Source: Cercis canadensis (Eukaryota > Streptophyta > Magnoliopsida > Fabales > Fabaceae). Taken from it: 64,000 nucleotides of DNA. Below are positions 1 to 13,134 of the stretch, in pieces (position 1 is the first letter of the stretch; every line of letters starts with the position of its first letter). The DNA lies in the NCBI GenBank assembly GCA_003255065.1, contig QAOA01003736.1, positions 570,226 through 634,225 of the forward strand, read 5' to 3'. A program made the translations under genes and the position numbers. The notes under the pieces were generated by a model. That model saw nothing but the letters and a program-made list of their open reading frames with translations, made no database searches and was not told where the DNA came from.

Positions 1-556
1 AAATTGTAATATTTAGATAATTAAGTTAAAAATGTGATAATTGTGTAAATTTGTTGCTAAATTATAATATTTAGGTTAATGAGCTTAATGTCATATATAA
101 AAAAAATAATAACTATTAAAATTATTAAATGTTGATAAAAAAAAAGTTTGATTGTTTTAATTATGTGACAACATGGTATGAGATGATAGTGTAAAATATT
201 TTACACTCACAATAAATCTAATTTAAACTCAAAATAAATTTTTTTAAGTTTCTTTCTATCAGTCAAATAATTTTTTGGAGTTTTGATTTTGCTAAAAAAA
301 TTGGTGATTGCTGTTATCTGGGCTTGATGAGGCTGACTCTGCAATGTTAGCCTTCCCATAAAGATATATGGACCCAATCAGCACAACAAATAGAAAAGGA
401 AAGAATCCACAAGAAAATGCATCATCATTTGGTCTACATGCACACAAATTTATCGGTTAGTATTGTAGGGGGAAAAAAACAAAACATCATGAAGGGTAAA
501 TTTACTTGCTTGTTGGGATCAACTTATTGAAAAGTTAGTTCTGAAAATAATTAATT

Positions 557-710
557 GATTATGTTTAGATATATTTTCTCAAAAGTAATTTTACAAGAGA
601 GGTAAACATTAATTTTGCCAAAAGTTAAGGAAGCTTCTCTCTAAACTCTCCTTTACCAAAACTATGTGGTAAAAATTGGTTTTATCAAAATTTTACCAAA
701 CATAATTACC
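557..710. mobile_element. Short MITE-like element with imperfect terminal inverted repeats
   Basis: The left end contains ATTATGTTTAGATA (from 557). The right end contains TTACCAAACATAATTACC (ending at 710), whose reverse complement GGTAATTATGTTTGGTAA matches the left end imperfectly. The interior is AT-rich and non-coding. About 150 bp is typical of a MITE. No target-site duplication is clear, so the borders are approximate. Confidence 0.4.
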
Positions 711-905
711 AAAAAAGAAATACCAACATTAATTATTTGAGTCATACTTGATGTTGAACCTTTAAAATTTTAGCTTGGGAGTTATCTAGACATGCCCTAG
801 AGTTTTTATCAAATTTTGAGTATAAAACAAATGGCTTGAGGATAACATTCATTTTCCGGTAAAGTTGGAGTGTTTAGTGAAAACAAACAAAACTTAAGAA
901 TTTGA

Positions 906-1490
906 GTATGTCTGGTAAGGGTAAGTTGATAAATATTAAGAAAAGTATTATTTAGGAAAATTTTATTTTCACCACCATTATTACTAATGGCATACCCTAT
1001 TTATTAAAAATTTATTATATAGATAATAAAATTACCCATCTAATAAGGTAATATTTAAATATAATAAATAGTAATATTGTTTATTTGCATAATCTTACCT
1101 TATATCTCATTTAATATATAAAATATTTTATATTAAATGTGACTAATTTAATTCATGTTATATTTAGACGCTAAATAGAATGTGATATTAATAAAATAAA
1201 ATATAAAAATAACCGCTCTCATTATTTATTTATATTAATAAGTAATAATATGTGTAAACTTTACTGTTTAATTATATTTGATATGCTTAGTAATTTGTGA
1301 AGATGAAAAGACAAAAAAGAAGAAGAGAGTTTGAGAAAACAAAGAATGAGTAAAGAAAATTCAAAATATTTCTCCTTCTATTACTTTTCTAAATAATTCC
1401 TCTCAATTTATTTTTATAACCAAACATATTTAAAACAAAATAAATTTTATTCTCTTAAATTTTACTCCTTTTACTATCTACCAAACATAC
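906..1490. mobile_element. MITE-like element with GTATGTnTGGTA termini and a nested foldback copy
   Basis: The left terminus GTATGTCTGGTAAG (906-919) is mirrored at the right by CTACCAAACATAC (1478-1490), which reads GTATGTTTGGTAG on the other strand. The interior is very AT-rich and non-coding. Positions about 955-1225 inside it resemble the inverted-repeat element at 40107-40314, so one element may be inserted in the other, or both belong to one family. No clear target-site duplication was found. Confidence 0.45.
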
Positions 1491-2743
1491 CTTGGTTTTT
1501 AACTTTTTATCAGCAAAGAGGAAAACTAAACGAAAGAAATTATATTTGTTAGTGTAAAGGTGACATATTGCCACGTTTGAAGAAAAAAGGTCATGAAAAG
1601 GACAAAATTGATCCTAGGTTATGATTTAAATATTGAAAGGTGGGGTAGGCCTGGCCCACATATAAAATCAGGGGGAAGGCCCGCTTTGTGACTGTTGTTG
1701 TGGCATTGGAGCTCTTTTGTTGTGAAATTGGCCTCATCGGACCAGGCCAACGCTACGACGGCCGTGTTGACAATGACAACAAGAGTTGCCTTATGGCGCT
1801 TATGCCTCCACTTAGGAACTAGCATACCTTACCATAACAAACTTAACAATTCATGCCGTATTCACATAAACGAACGGATCCCATTTCCAATCTCATTCTT
1901 CCTTCTTCTCCCAAATACTTGTGCTACCAACTGCAATTTCATTGCCTTCCCTCCTCTGGTTTTTCCATCAATTTTTCTGTTTTGATCCTTTGATATGCAT
2001 AGATATACGTATTATATATAACCAGCATAGCTGAGCTGATAGATATTGACCCAATACTCAAATCTCTTTCAATTCATCTGGGGATACCCCATTTTCCTTA
2101 TTTTGCATGAACTTGGAATTTCTGTTACATACGGTTTTGCAGGACTTTCATGTTACGCATAATTCAACGAAAACATTCGGGGTTTGCTTTTTCTTTACTT
2201 TCCTATAATTTTTTCTAAATATGGGGAAATTACTTGCTTACATTGTAGCATAGTTGAGATAACGGGATGGCAAAACTGGTACTCGGAACTTTGTATGACG
2301 TGATGTAATTTAGGACAAAGAGTTCATGTTCATGCTCTGTAAATTTAGATTAGTCAATAATGCATTCTCATCAACTTCATTCCAGTTCGTGGGCATGAGG
2401 GAAAGTTAATTTAACTGAGTGCCTCCAAAAAGTTATTAACTTGGCCAATGGGGATGATAATTTGGTGAGTGCTAACTGATAAGTCTTGCTTGTATTAGGG
2501 AGTGGAATCGCCATGGTAGGATGAAACTAGAAGAGCTTAGCATGGTGTTATAAGGTTGTAGATATATATCATGATTTATTTTATAAAGTATGCTTTGTTC
2601 TGATACGTGTTATTTTTTCAGGGTTAATCATTTTGGCATATACAGGATTAAGTTTTGAAGGAAAGACATCTGCATACTCAATGAGTGCATGCCAATGCTA
2701 TTGCATGTTGTTTTCCAGTTAAAGTCAGAAGATATTGACGACT

Positions 2744-5700
2744 ATGGGAACTCCAACACGCAGGTGTGAAACTCATAATATACTTTCATGGCATAAGTTG
2801 CTCTCCCTACTACCCTTCTCCCAAGAAGTAGTGACAGAAAATTGCATTAACGTTAATATATTATTGGCCCTGCAGTGGAAATCTCCGGAAATCTAATGAG
2901 ACGATGAGGCTCATTGTAACTGCTTTTGTTGGAGTTGTGTTTGGCTTCTTTTTAGGAGTATCATTCCCAACACTTTCTCTAACTAAGGTGTATAATCTTC
3001 CACCATGTCACTACATTTCTCTTTGATAGCATTTCAAGTGACGTGGCTGACACTGATAATGTTGCTTGCCTTGAGTTAATTGTTAGATGAATCTTCCATC
3101 CAGCCTTTTCCCATCCATTGATCTCACATACATTGAGGACAAGTACTCGAGGATTCCAACCAAAGCAATTTGGGATGCCTGGGCTTCTTTTAGGGGTAAC
3201 AGAAGCATGTCGAATGGGTTTCCCAACACAAGTGATACAAAGGTATGATTCTCTAGTTTGATTGTTCTTTTAGGGTGCAGTGCCTAAACTTTGTTCAAAG
3301 GCTATTGACATTGTTATGCTGTTAAGATGTTTCATCTGCAGCATAGTCTTTTTACTCGTCCACTTCTTTAATTGTGACGTACTGACATGTAACCCAATTA
3401 TCTATACCAGCTGCTTTATGTACTTTTACCTTGAATCATAGATTCTTTACAAATTTCATTTGGTTAAGAGATGCAATGTTGCCATCTAATTACCGAATCT
3501 TCTGTCTCTCAATAATCATTTGATGACCTGGAATATATATACCTGTCTTTAAAATGTCCTGGTTTTTCAGCAAATGTCCAGAGTATACCCTTTCTGTTAT
3601 AATCTTGCACTGACTGGGTACACTTAATTATGATGTAGATATGGGTTCCCACAAATCCTCGAGGGGCTGAAAGGCTACCCCCTGGTGTCGTTGAAGCTGA
3701 GTCAGATTTCTATCTTCGTCGATTATGGGGTCTACCCTATGAGGTGTGCATCCTCACTGCACCTTGATGTAAAAGATGAATTTGACTAAAATTTGGTCTC
3801 TCACCAAATAGAAAAAATTGTTAACTGAGCTACTGTTTAGTATAATGTTAATTGTACCAGTTATTGGAGAAAGCGATTTCCATTTATTGCAATGTAGGTG
3901 AGTGAAAAGGTTGTTATTTGGTTAATATTTTAGAGCATAGAATTAGCAAATGATGCTTAATGTGGTGGTTCAAGTAAGATGACTACGATTATTTGGTTGA
4001 TCGTAAAAAGATAAGATGACTACACCAACTTGTCATGCATATAAAAATACACAGGTCAAAGAAGAACTTGTTTTGCTTGATGTAGGGTGCAGTAGAATAG
4101 AACTTATCTGCATTGTGGATGCTCCATAGTTGCTCGTGATCTGGAAAAAAGAGTTTTTTGAGATTTTCCTTAATGATTATAAGTTATAATTTTCGTCTTC
4201 TCTAATCTGACTCTTCTCTTGATGGAGATGGCACTTACAGGACCTAATCATCAAACCAAAGTATCTGGTAACTTTTACTGTTGGTTATGATCAGAAAGAC
4301 AATATTGATGCAGCAGTTAAAAAGGTCATTTCAGTTCCTACCCTGTGTCATTCTCTATCTTTTTTTATCTCTGCCTGTGTCTACTTTCGGCCATATGCCT
4401 ATCAGTCTGCGTCGCTCACTGTGACTGTTGGACCTCAAAATTACAGTTCTCTCAGAACTTCACTGTTGTCTTGTTTCACTATGATGGTCGGACTAGTGAG
4501 TGGGATCAGTTTGAGTGGTCAAAGCGAGCTATCCATATTAGTGCTCGGAAGCAAACTAAATGGTTGGCAATATCTTTTCCTAGATTTTTTTTTTTATTTC
4601 ATTTTATTAAGTTGTAACAAGTTTTTGATAAGGCCTCTTTTTATCATTTTCGTACATAAACATCGTGAAAATTGATTCAAGGTGGTTTGCTAAACGTTTT
4701 CTGCATCCTGACATTGTGGCGCACTATGACTACATCTTCATTTGGGATGAGGACCTGGGTGTGGAGCATTTTGATGCAGAGGAGTAAGTATCAAAACCGT
4801 TGTTGCTTAATGGGAATCATGGTGTTTGTGAATTTTTTTTTAATTTTTATTCCCTTCATTCCAGGTACTTGAATATGGTCAGGAAACATAAATTGGAGAT
4901 CTCACAGCCTGGTCTTGATCCAAATAGAGGTTTTACATGGCAAATGACAAAGAGAAGAGATGGTGGTGAAGTCCACAAGTAAGAGGGCAACTATTTGACA
5001 TGTTTTAATTTTTTTTGCCTATGGCTATTATATATACTCACTGCTTAATTATATTCCTTTGATTCTTCCACCTTGCATCTTAAAATTTATTTTGTTAACC
5101 TCCTGCAGGGAAGCTGAGGAGAGAAATGGTTGGTGTCCTGATCCACATTTGCCACCTTGTGCTGCGTATGTAAACATAATCTCAATTTCTCAATGACCTG
5201 CACTTCACTTCTTCCATTGTCTTACTGACTCCCGTAAAGAGTTTTCATATATCTCACAACTACTTTTCGGAATGATCAGATTTGTTGAGATCATGGCACC
5301 TGTATTTTCTAAAGATGCATGGCGTTGTGTTTGGCATATGATACAGGTATATAGTTTATTTTATGTCTTTTGTCATTATTATCACTCTTCATATCTCACT
5401 AGTTTCTGATCTTCTGGCTTTGCAGAACGATCTGGTTCATGGATGGGGTCTGGATTTTGCTCTCAGAAAATGTGTAGAGGTCAGTAGTTTGTCTGTCTTT
5501 GATAAGAACTACTTGTTTGATATAATTGGATCTTCTGAAATTTTTTCGTTTTGCTTGGAAACAGCCCCCTCATGAGAAAATAGGAGTTGTAGATACCCAG
5601 TGGATTGTCCATCAAAGCGTTCCTTCACTTGGGAACCAGGTAAATGAAGCTCTAAAACCATTTTATACAATGCCTTTTACATGGACTGACTAGCAAGTCT

Positions 5701-5964
5701 TTACTTTCTTCTATTGACAGGGGGAAGCAGAGGGTGGAAGGGCACCATGGGAAGGGGTATGTCTTTTACCTCTTTGATGTGCAAGTCTTTTAATAGTTTA
5801 CATTCATATGTATTATAAGAACATCAATATCTGTATTTCCCTTGTATCAGGTGAGAGAGAGGTGTAATAAAGAATGGACATTGTTCCAAGATCGAATGGC
5901 TAATGCAGAGAGAGCCTATTTTCAGGCAACGGGAATTATTCTCCCTAACTCAACAATTAGTTAG
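2744..5964 (+). CDS. DUF707 family protein (type II membrane, glycosyltransferase-like)
   Basis: Fourteen exons join in frame into 403 residues: 2744-2763, 2876-2987, 3087-3242, 3639-3743, 4241-4324, 4447-4562, 4682-4783, 4865-4978, 5109-5165, 5280-5346, 5426-5479, 5565-5639, 5721-5756, 5851-5964; all introns are GT-AG. A short basic N-terminus is followed by one hydrophobic segment (residues about 17-42, LIVTAFVGVVFGFFLGVSF), which suggests a type II signal anchor in the secretory pathway, probably the Golgi. The body carries DUF707 hallmarks: the YLVTFTVGYDQK strand, the acidic IWDEDLGVEHFDAEEY motif, SQPGLDPN, NGWCPDPHLPPCAAF, HGWGLDFALRKC and VVDTQWIVHQ. Family members are often named 'lysine ketoglutarate reductase trans-splicing related', a label with no biochemical support here. 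The acidic motif and fold-type pattern resemble metal-dependent glycosyltransferases, but the activity is inferred. It is convergent with the TruB gene downstream. Family assignment is firm; function is open. Confidence 0.93.
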
Positions 5965-6692
5965 GGTGATGATGATGATGCAAGGAAAAGAAGTTTTTAG
6001 ACTTATATCGTCAAAGCAAGTCACTTCTTTTTAACACCTTGTAGCTTGGGCAATAATTTTTAGATTCTTTATTCATATGTCATATATTCTTCGGCCTTTA
6101 CATTCTTTCATGTGAATAGGAGGCGACATTTTGGTACATATATGAATTTCATTCATTATTACAGAGTTTAAACTTTAAATCAACAAAATTGGGTATATCA
6201 CTTCAAAGCTTTCGTATACCGATATGGAGTAATGCTGGTAATTGATCCAGCTGTTTTTAGCCATCAACAGCAAATGGAGCTCACAAGTATGAGCATTCAC
6301 TGTATGCCTTCAAGAATATAATAGAGGTTTTGGCTGATTAAAATCCAATTTAATTCACTACCAAAAAAGAAAATCCAATTTAATTCTATTAGGATTTGCA
6401 GCAGCCATTACTTAAATCATAAGATCAAATCCATGTTTCGGGTTTTGCAACACATCTCCAAAACCATCCATTTCCTTTGCTTCCAATGATTGAATATCAC
6501 AAAAATTTTATAATGAATGTTGCAATTTGCAAAGCATTTTTTCTTAATGCTATATACCTGATATATCAGGAGAGAGAGAGAGAAAGAGAGGAAAAAAAAA
6601 TCTTTTCGAAGGACCCAAGCTTGAAAAACGTTCGTCAACCACTCTGCATGGCTCCCAGATTCATGGAAGGGAGTAACAGATCAGAATTGCAG
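5965..6692. other. Convergent intergenic region
   Basis: This 728-bp gap between the stop of the DUF707 gene (+) and the stop of the TruB gene (-) should hold both 3' UTRs. It includes a GA-rich microsatellite (about 6570-6595) and is otherwise AT-rich. No further gene is supported. Confidence 0.6.
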
Positions 6693-9600
6693 TTAGAAAT
6701 AACTTTTGGAAATAGCCTCTTCCAGCTCTTGGAACTCCCATGCATCATCTGCTGAATATTGCCCTGAAGAGGACCATGCTGATTTAGTAGCAGTTTCCAT
6801 TTCCATGCATAAGACAACCATTTTGAAGTTCAAAGGCCAAGGACACTTACCAATCGAGTCTCTTCGGAGAGCAGTTAAATGGGCACAACTGCAAAATAAG
6901 TTAAAACAAATAATCAACAATAGCCACACAACTTTGGTGTTGGAGATTATATGCTTCTCCCATCTTCCTACTGCTTGAATTCCTTTTTCAAAGCCTAAAG
7001 TCCAAGCACAAATTCCCACCAAAAATGATTATTTAGCTAAACACACTTTTTTGGGTTAAACCCCCTGATTCACCCTCCACTCTTTCTCTGCAGCTAGAAT
7101 GTAAGATCTTCCAACTCAATCTCCAGTCTCCCAACCTAAACGAGCTCAGTAGTGTGCATGAATGCATGTTTCTACGTATGCATGCACGAGCATCTTGAAT
7201 AAAAACCAACCACTAGCAAATATTTGGAAGTCTTCATTGGTAGCAACTCAAGAATAACGCCCATCCATTAGGAGGCAAACATCAATTTATAGACAAATTA
7301 TAGGGGGTCTAGCAAGCAGATTAAATCATATAGAAATGAGCTAAAATTTTTGATGTGAGAATAACACAATTTTTCCATTTTATGGCACAGTAGTTTTCTT
7401 TTACAACCCATTTCCACATCTATATGTTGAATATGGAAGACAAAAGAAAAAGAATGAAAGTTCCGAAATGAAAAAACCAGAAGAAAATAAAACAAAATCA
7501 TTAATATGAGGAGGAAAATTTTCAAAAGAGGATTAATAAACCTGCCAAGAGCCTTCCCAAAATCTGCACATAGTGATCGAATGTATGTCCCTTTAGAACA
7601 TGTCACCCTAAAAATCAAATTCTGCCTGTAAAAGCACAACACAACTAACTCAGGGTAAATAATATGGATTGCACAAAATTTAAAGTGATAATTCTCGAGA
7701 TTATCTTGTTTTACGCTAGTGGACTTACTCTCCTGGCATTTAACATGAACTTATTTAGCTATTTGTTTTAGGGTAATTAACACCTACATGCACCATGCAT
7801 TTGTAACCTAACACTGTGCAAGAGAGAGGGAAGGGATGGAACAGTTGTGTATGTTTGAGAGTTTTTTTAATTAAAATGGAGTAAAGAAAGTGAGGGAACC
7901 CCTTCGCCTCAATCCCCTCCGAGAAAGTCAAATTTGCTCCCCTTCAAGTTGGAGAAGTAAAGAAAAATAAAATTAACCTTATCCCCTTTAGCTTCCTGTT
8001 TATTTTACTTCACACACAAACAAATAAAGATAGATTCTTGTACCATGTCCTATTAGACCCCCAAACAGCCGGAACGAAAGCTACTTGCCCTCTCCTTCCC
8101 CACTCCCAGATACATTATACGGGTAACTGGAAAAAGTCTCAGATTTAGAGACAGAATGAAAGTTAAGTGACTTCAATGATAAGCCATAGTATTTTAGCAC
8201 ATTATTTTCCCGCTCCTGAAGAATGTGGTTATTATGACATGCCAACTGCTAAATTCAAAGGAACTGGTGAACAACAGCAACAGATCCAACAAACAATGAC
8301 ATATAAAACATATATGTGTTTGCATATATGTATAATCACACATGTCAAATTAGAGCCAAGCTGCCTCTGCACCATATAATCTCTATGTTACCACCACAAG
8401 TGAGGCAATCAACTCCTTGAACTCTTGAACACTGATAAAATAGAATGATATATTTCAAAAATGTAAATGCAGAGATAACAGTATTCACATACAAGAAAGG
8501 TCTTCTCTGTTACAGTGTCTTCAGCACTTCACCATTATAGAAAAATGCAAGCTATTATTGTCAAATTCAAATGAATCATCAAGGCAGCAGCATCTAAAGC
8601 AGACTTTAGCAGACTTTACACCTAAAATCCTTCAACTACTTCAACTTACCTGTCATCTAAGCTACGCTCTATGTCAAACTGGAAAATTGAAATTCGTCTA
8701 GGTGAAAGTTCAATGCTTTCTCCTCTCCTTGCTTTCTCATACATTTTTTCACCTCCAACCTGTCATAAAACGATGATAACTTGTAAGCAACTGAACCATT
8801 TACCACAAAATATTTACTATAATGGACTCCAGTAGTCTAAAGGGATAGCAGTATATAATTTCAGTGTTAAAACGTTTCAGAGACAGTGTAATGTTGATTC
8901 TATTGATGCATAAAAGTTAAATAGAGTTAAACTTTGTTAGAAACTCTAGCTAAATTTGATACCTCACATGTCAAACAAACCTAAATTATTCTCAATCCCC
9001 ATCAAGTTTCACAGCAGCTCTATTAATCTTTAGTTATTGTTTATTGATGCAATGAAGTCCCTATATAACATTTGTCTACAGCATGAGATGGAAGCCATAT
9101 TAGAATGAAGAATCCAAGCTGAATTTTATAAAAACTCAGGGGATCAAAATTGTAATATAGTCAATGGTCAACAACTATAATTGGCCCTCCCTTGGGAGTC
9201 ACAGTTCTAGTCTGGGGTGGGCTTGGGGCTCCTCTTGATTGTTATGTGACAAATCAATGTTTGTAAAATGGAGACGGATAGATCAATTCTCATCTTGTTC
9301 AACCAAAATGTTCTACAAGTAATTTCAATTAGTACTGGCTGATCAAAATATCATTGAACTTCAGTATCTCATTTGAATTTGGTAAATTAGTTCAGCACAG
9401 AAAGGTTAATGCTATTAACAAAATCTAGAAGAAAACAAACAAACATTGACTTTATCCTGCCTCTTTCTGATTTTCTTTATCTTTTGATCATGAAGAACGT
9501 AATGCATACTCAACCTCATAGCACACTTAATAGAAACTATGAAAATAAAGTATTTCTGCATAGGATAATTATTGAGTATGGCAAAAGTTCTTACTTTAAT

Positions 9601-12394
9601 AGCAGAGAACATTGGAGGAACTTGCCAAATCTCCCCACAAAAGGACGAAGCAGTTCTCTTTATATCCTCGTCTTTGATGTGTTCCCATGGCTCACGTTGA
9701 ATGACCTACATATGAAGCTGGTTTATGAGTGAGAAAATTGCATGTAGTCAAAATCGAAATACAAATGTGCGTACAACATTACTTGCAACATTAATTTTGC
9801 TTATCGGAGTCACAACTGACTTCCTTGCAAAATCAAATTGACTCAAGCTAACTTTTCTATGTACTTATGATCTGACAATTAATGGCCAAAAAAGTTCACA
9901 GATTTTATGGTTCATAAACAGAAACATGATAGAAACACATTAACACACCGGCGAATCAGCATCCCATGTTGAAGTAGCCTCCCCCAGGCGGAAAACCCCG
10001 CTATAACACTTAATCATCCCTTGATATCTGCAGCAAAAAAGTCCAAGTATTCAGAGAAAATATTCAATTCAGATCTTTCAACAGAAAAAAAAAAGTCGTA
10101 ATTTTGCTAAAAAACGCACCAACAGTTGGTTGTCAATAGAAATAAATCTGTCATTTACTTTTGAATTACCTCTCTACCAGCTTTGTTGCTTTACCAACAC
10201 AAACAATCAATAAACCAGTAGCCATAGGATCAAGAGTCCCAGCATGACCTACCTGCAAACAAAAGTTCCCCCATCCCCCAAAAAATTAAAGAAAAGTACA
10301 TTGTGAGTCTACATGGGAGTGGTGGATTGAAATATAGATGCTCTGTGAGAAAACACCTTTTTCACTTTGACTAAGCGACGCAGCTTTCCACAAACCGTGA
10401 ATGAAGTCCAACCTGTGTTACAATTTACAAATCAGTCTTCTTTCCTTGGACAAGTGAAAACCTTGACATTTTCATAATTTGCAAATTTATGTGTAATATT
10501 ATCAAAAAGATTTCAAGAATACAATATAGTACAATTGCAACTTTAATAAAAGTCGCACCATTATTCTACCATATAATAAACATTTCAATCGCATAAACAT
10601 TCAACCAAATAAATAAAAGAAGAAACAAGGAAGAGCAACGAAAATTAGACAATATAAACCACTAGCATTGAAGTATGTGCTCTTGGCAAGGTCTTTACAT
10701 CCTAAGAAGCATCCATAAATTCTGCCTAACTAGATGTTGTCTGTCACAAAAGATTAACAAATATGAGGTGTAGGACTGGAAGAGAATGCATACTGAAGAT
10801 TTATTAATAATAATTTTTCAAACTTCATCCAACGTTCATTTGCTCTTCCACTTGCACTGTTAGCCTAAAATCTAGCAGTACGTCTCATCCTTACACATGC
10901 TCATAACAGTTAATTTGACTCAATCTATTTTCTCCTCAATCTCAATCTTCCTCAAAATCACATGTGAACAAATAGTGATAAACAGATCTTCCAAAGAGTA
11001 ATGCCTTAATTTCTTATTGATGGAATTATTACCAGTCAATCAACAAATTGACTACAATTGACATGAAAGTGCTACTATTATAAAATGAAAACAAGATTGG
11101 ATGGCTAAGTTTAGTCCCAAGTCATAAACAAAGTATTTGTTCATTAATTCAATAGATAACATGAATAAAAATAATCAATAAAACAGGGGCCTTTGATAGC
11201 AGTACAATTGTTAAGGCAAACTTTGCACAAACAATAGCCATTATGATAAAACACATCTTTTTGTGAATTACTTTCAGAATTGCATCCAAGTCACTCCCAA
11301 TTATAAACTATATTGAGAACTGCACCATCTCTTTTGCTAGTTATCCTAAACAGAAACACAAAGCTAGATGTCAACTCACCTTTGGGTTTGTTCACCAAAA
11401 CCACAGTGCCATGAGGACCGTCCCATCTGGGAGGGAGTCCAGTAGTCCTTGATGCGAGATATGGCTCTCCATTACCAGCTTCAGCATCCTTATTGGGAAC
11501 TTTCGTCAAACACTTAAAGAACTCCTCCACCTTCTTTTCCATAAGATCTTTGCTACCATCCTTAACCGATTCTCTATTATTCCTTTTTTCTTCTACTGCA
11601 TTCCCCTCAAAGAATAACAACTTCTTATCATCACTCTCATCACCAACCTCATCCTTCTTCTCCTTTATATCACCTCTGACTTTCTTCTTTGCCTTCATCT
11701 TATTCTTCACATCCGCATTTGATTCTCCCGGTTCAAGAAACGCTTTATCGAGACACTGATCCGGAAAATACTTCTTCTCTAACTGATAAACCATCTTATA
11801 ATGCTTATCCTTTTCCCACGGATAAGCAAACGTATCATAGAAATACAATTCCTCCTCTCTCTTGTGCAATGTAGGAAGCTCCACCACCTCAGGCTTTAGT
11901 TCCACGAACTGCTCTTCAGGCCGCCGATTTTCTTCATCCGAGTCTGACCCATACATCCTCTTCCTCCGTTTACTGTAATACTTTCTCTTAGCCTTGTCCG
12001 TCTCCAATTTTGGGGAACCGGATTGGTCCCTTTCCATCTCCGAAGCCAGTTTTCGATCAACCCAACTATCTAATCTCAATTCTGAAATGGGTTCTTCCGG
12101 TGACTCCGATTCAGGGAAGTTGTCTGAATTGAACTCACTGTGACGAAGAGCTCGGCGGCGAGTCTGGGCAGGCTCGGACTTAGCTGGGCGGTTGATAATC
12201 ATCTCGTATTGAAGTGGGTAAGGGGTGGATGTGGTGGAGAATGTTCTTAAGGAGGAAGATACAGAGGAAGTAGCTTTGCTCAAACGTGTCAACTTTGAAG
12301 GTGGAAGCAATTGATAGAGTACTCTTACAGTGGCCATACCTCTAGAACGAGAAAATAGGAACCATACGTGGGTTAAGGATAGCGATTTCATCAT
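6693..12394 (-). CDS. TruB-family tRNA pseudouridine synthase, predicted organellar
   Basis: Nine exons on the minus strand give 548 residues: 12394-11380, 10412-10357, 10252-10170, 10027-9949, 9705-9595, 8759-8650, 7625-7542, 6888-6851, 6763-6693. TruB enzymes isomerise a uridine (U55 in tRNA for the bacterial enzyme) to pseudouridine. The catalytic domain begins near residue 329 with [16 protein letters not shown] and includes the catalytic-Asp motif [14 protein letters not shown] (Asp365), the [20 protein letters not shown] segment and the [18 protein letters not shown] motif. The domain ends with [13 protein letters not shown]. The first about 60 residues are Ser/Thr/Arg-rich with few acidic residues, as in mitochondrial or plastid transit peptides. 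Residues 60-325 are a charged extension absent from bacterial TruB. An internal Met20 is an alternative start. It resembles Arabidopsis AT5G14460 from memory. The gene is divergent from the small gene at 13135. Confidence 0.93.
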
Positions 12395-13134
12395 TGAAGA
12401 TGACCGAGCAGGGACTTCGTTGTTTGCAGTCTACCTTTGAGCATGGGCTTGAGGAAGAAGCTGCTTGCTTCTTGCACTGGCTTTCAGCTCCAATGCTCAA
12501 TTTGCAGACTTTGCAGGGGCACTTGTAATTTGTAATTGATGCAGAAATGCTCAGTTTTTATGAGCAAACACCAGGAATTAGCGGCCTTTCCTTATATGCT
12601 CCCTCCCTTTACCACTGTATTAGACAGACACTCTTTTCTGTTTATTCAATAATTCGACAAATAAAGTAAATTAACTTTTTTTTTGTTACAAGAAAAAATT
12701 TATGAGGCATACAGGAGGATACCTGAATTTCTGTTTTTTTTTTTTTTTCTAAAACTCGTAAATAATTTTTTCAATCTAGAATCAACCTTCGCATTTTCTT
12801 TTCCTCCTCGTTTTTTTTTTTTTAGTTGGTAAAATCCTATTTTCATATTATCATTAAAGAAAAGGGCATACTTGAAAAGAAAAATAGTTTTTATTGGATA
12901 GATAGACTATGTTTAAGAGAAAAATAATTAGTTGCACTAATGATCAAAATAACTAACAAACGACGAAAAGGGACCTCACCTAAGGACCACTATATATTAG
13001 ATCGAAAGAGAGCGTCGATGACAAACTCCCGCGCTCTCCTTCGTCCAAATTTTTGAATTCCATTTTCTCTTCCCACAAATTTAAGTGTTTTTTTTTTCAA
13101 ATCTGATTTCATTACTTTCTGGTTGGATTGGGGC
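12395..13134. promoter_or_regulatory. Shared divergent promoter region
   Basis: The 740 bp between the start codons of the TruB gene (-) and the unknown gene (+) must contain both promoters and 5' UTRs. It has homopolymeric T tracts (about 12730-12750 and 12811-12824). No TATA box stands out near either ATG. Role inferred only from head-to-head gene orientation. Confidence 0.5.

Larger units (their letters stand above)
1..2743. other. Intergenic region and 5' flank of the DUF707 gene
   Basis: AT-rich spacer without a supportable gene. The left 1.5 kb holds two MITE-like segments (557-710 and 906-1490, described separately). At 1653-1667 a GGCCCA motif is followed at once by a TATAAAA string, a plausible core promoter for the DUF707 gene. 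From about 1700 to 2743 composition becomes less AT-rich. This stretch probably contains the 5' UTR, perhaps with an intron, but I cannot fix its exon borders. The short ORFs here lack any recognisable protein family. Confidence 0.6.

Noticed and set aside
1737-1748. TCGGACCAGGC resembles the start of miR166
   Set aside because: Only about 11 bases agree, the following bases diverge, and no precursor hairpin of suitable length surrounds it.
13123-13134. Longer N-terminus for the small unknown gene
   Set aside because: The extra codons begin with TTG; the first ATG in frame is at 13135.
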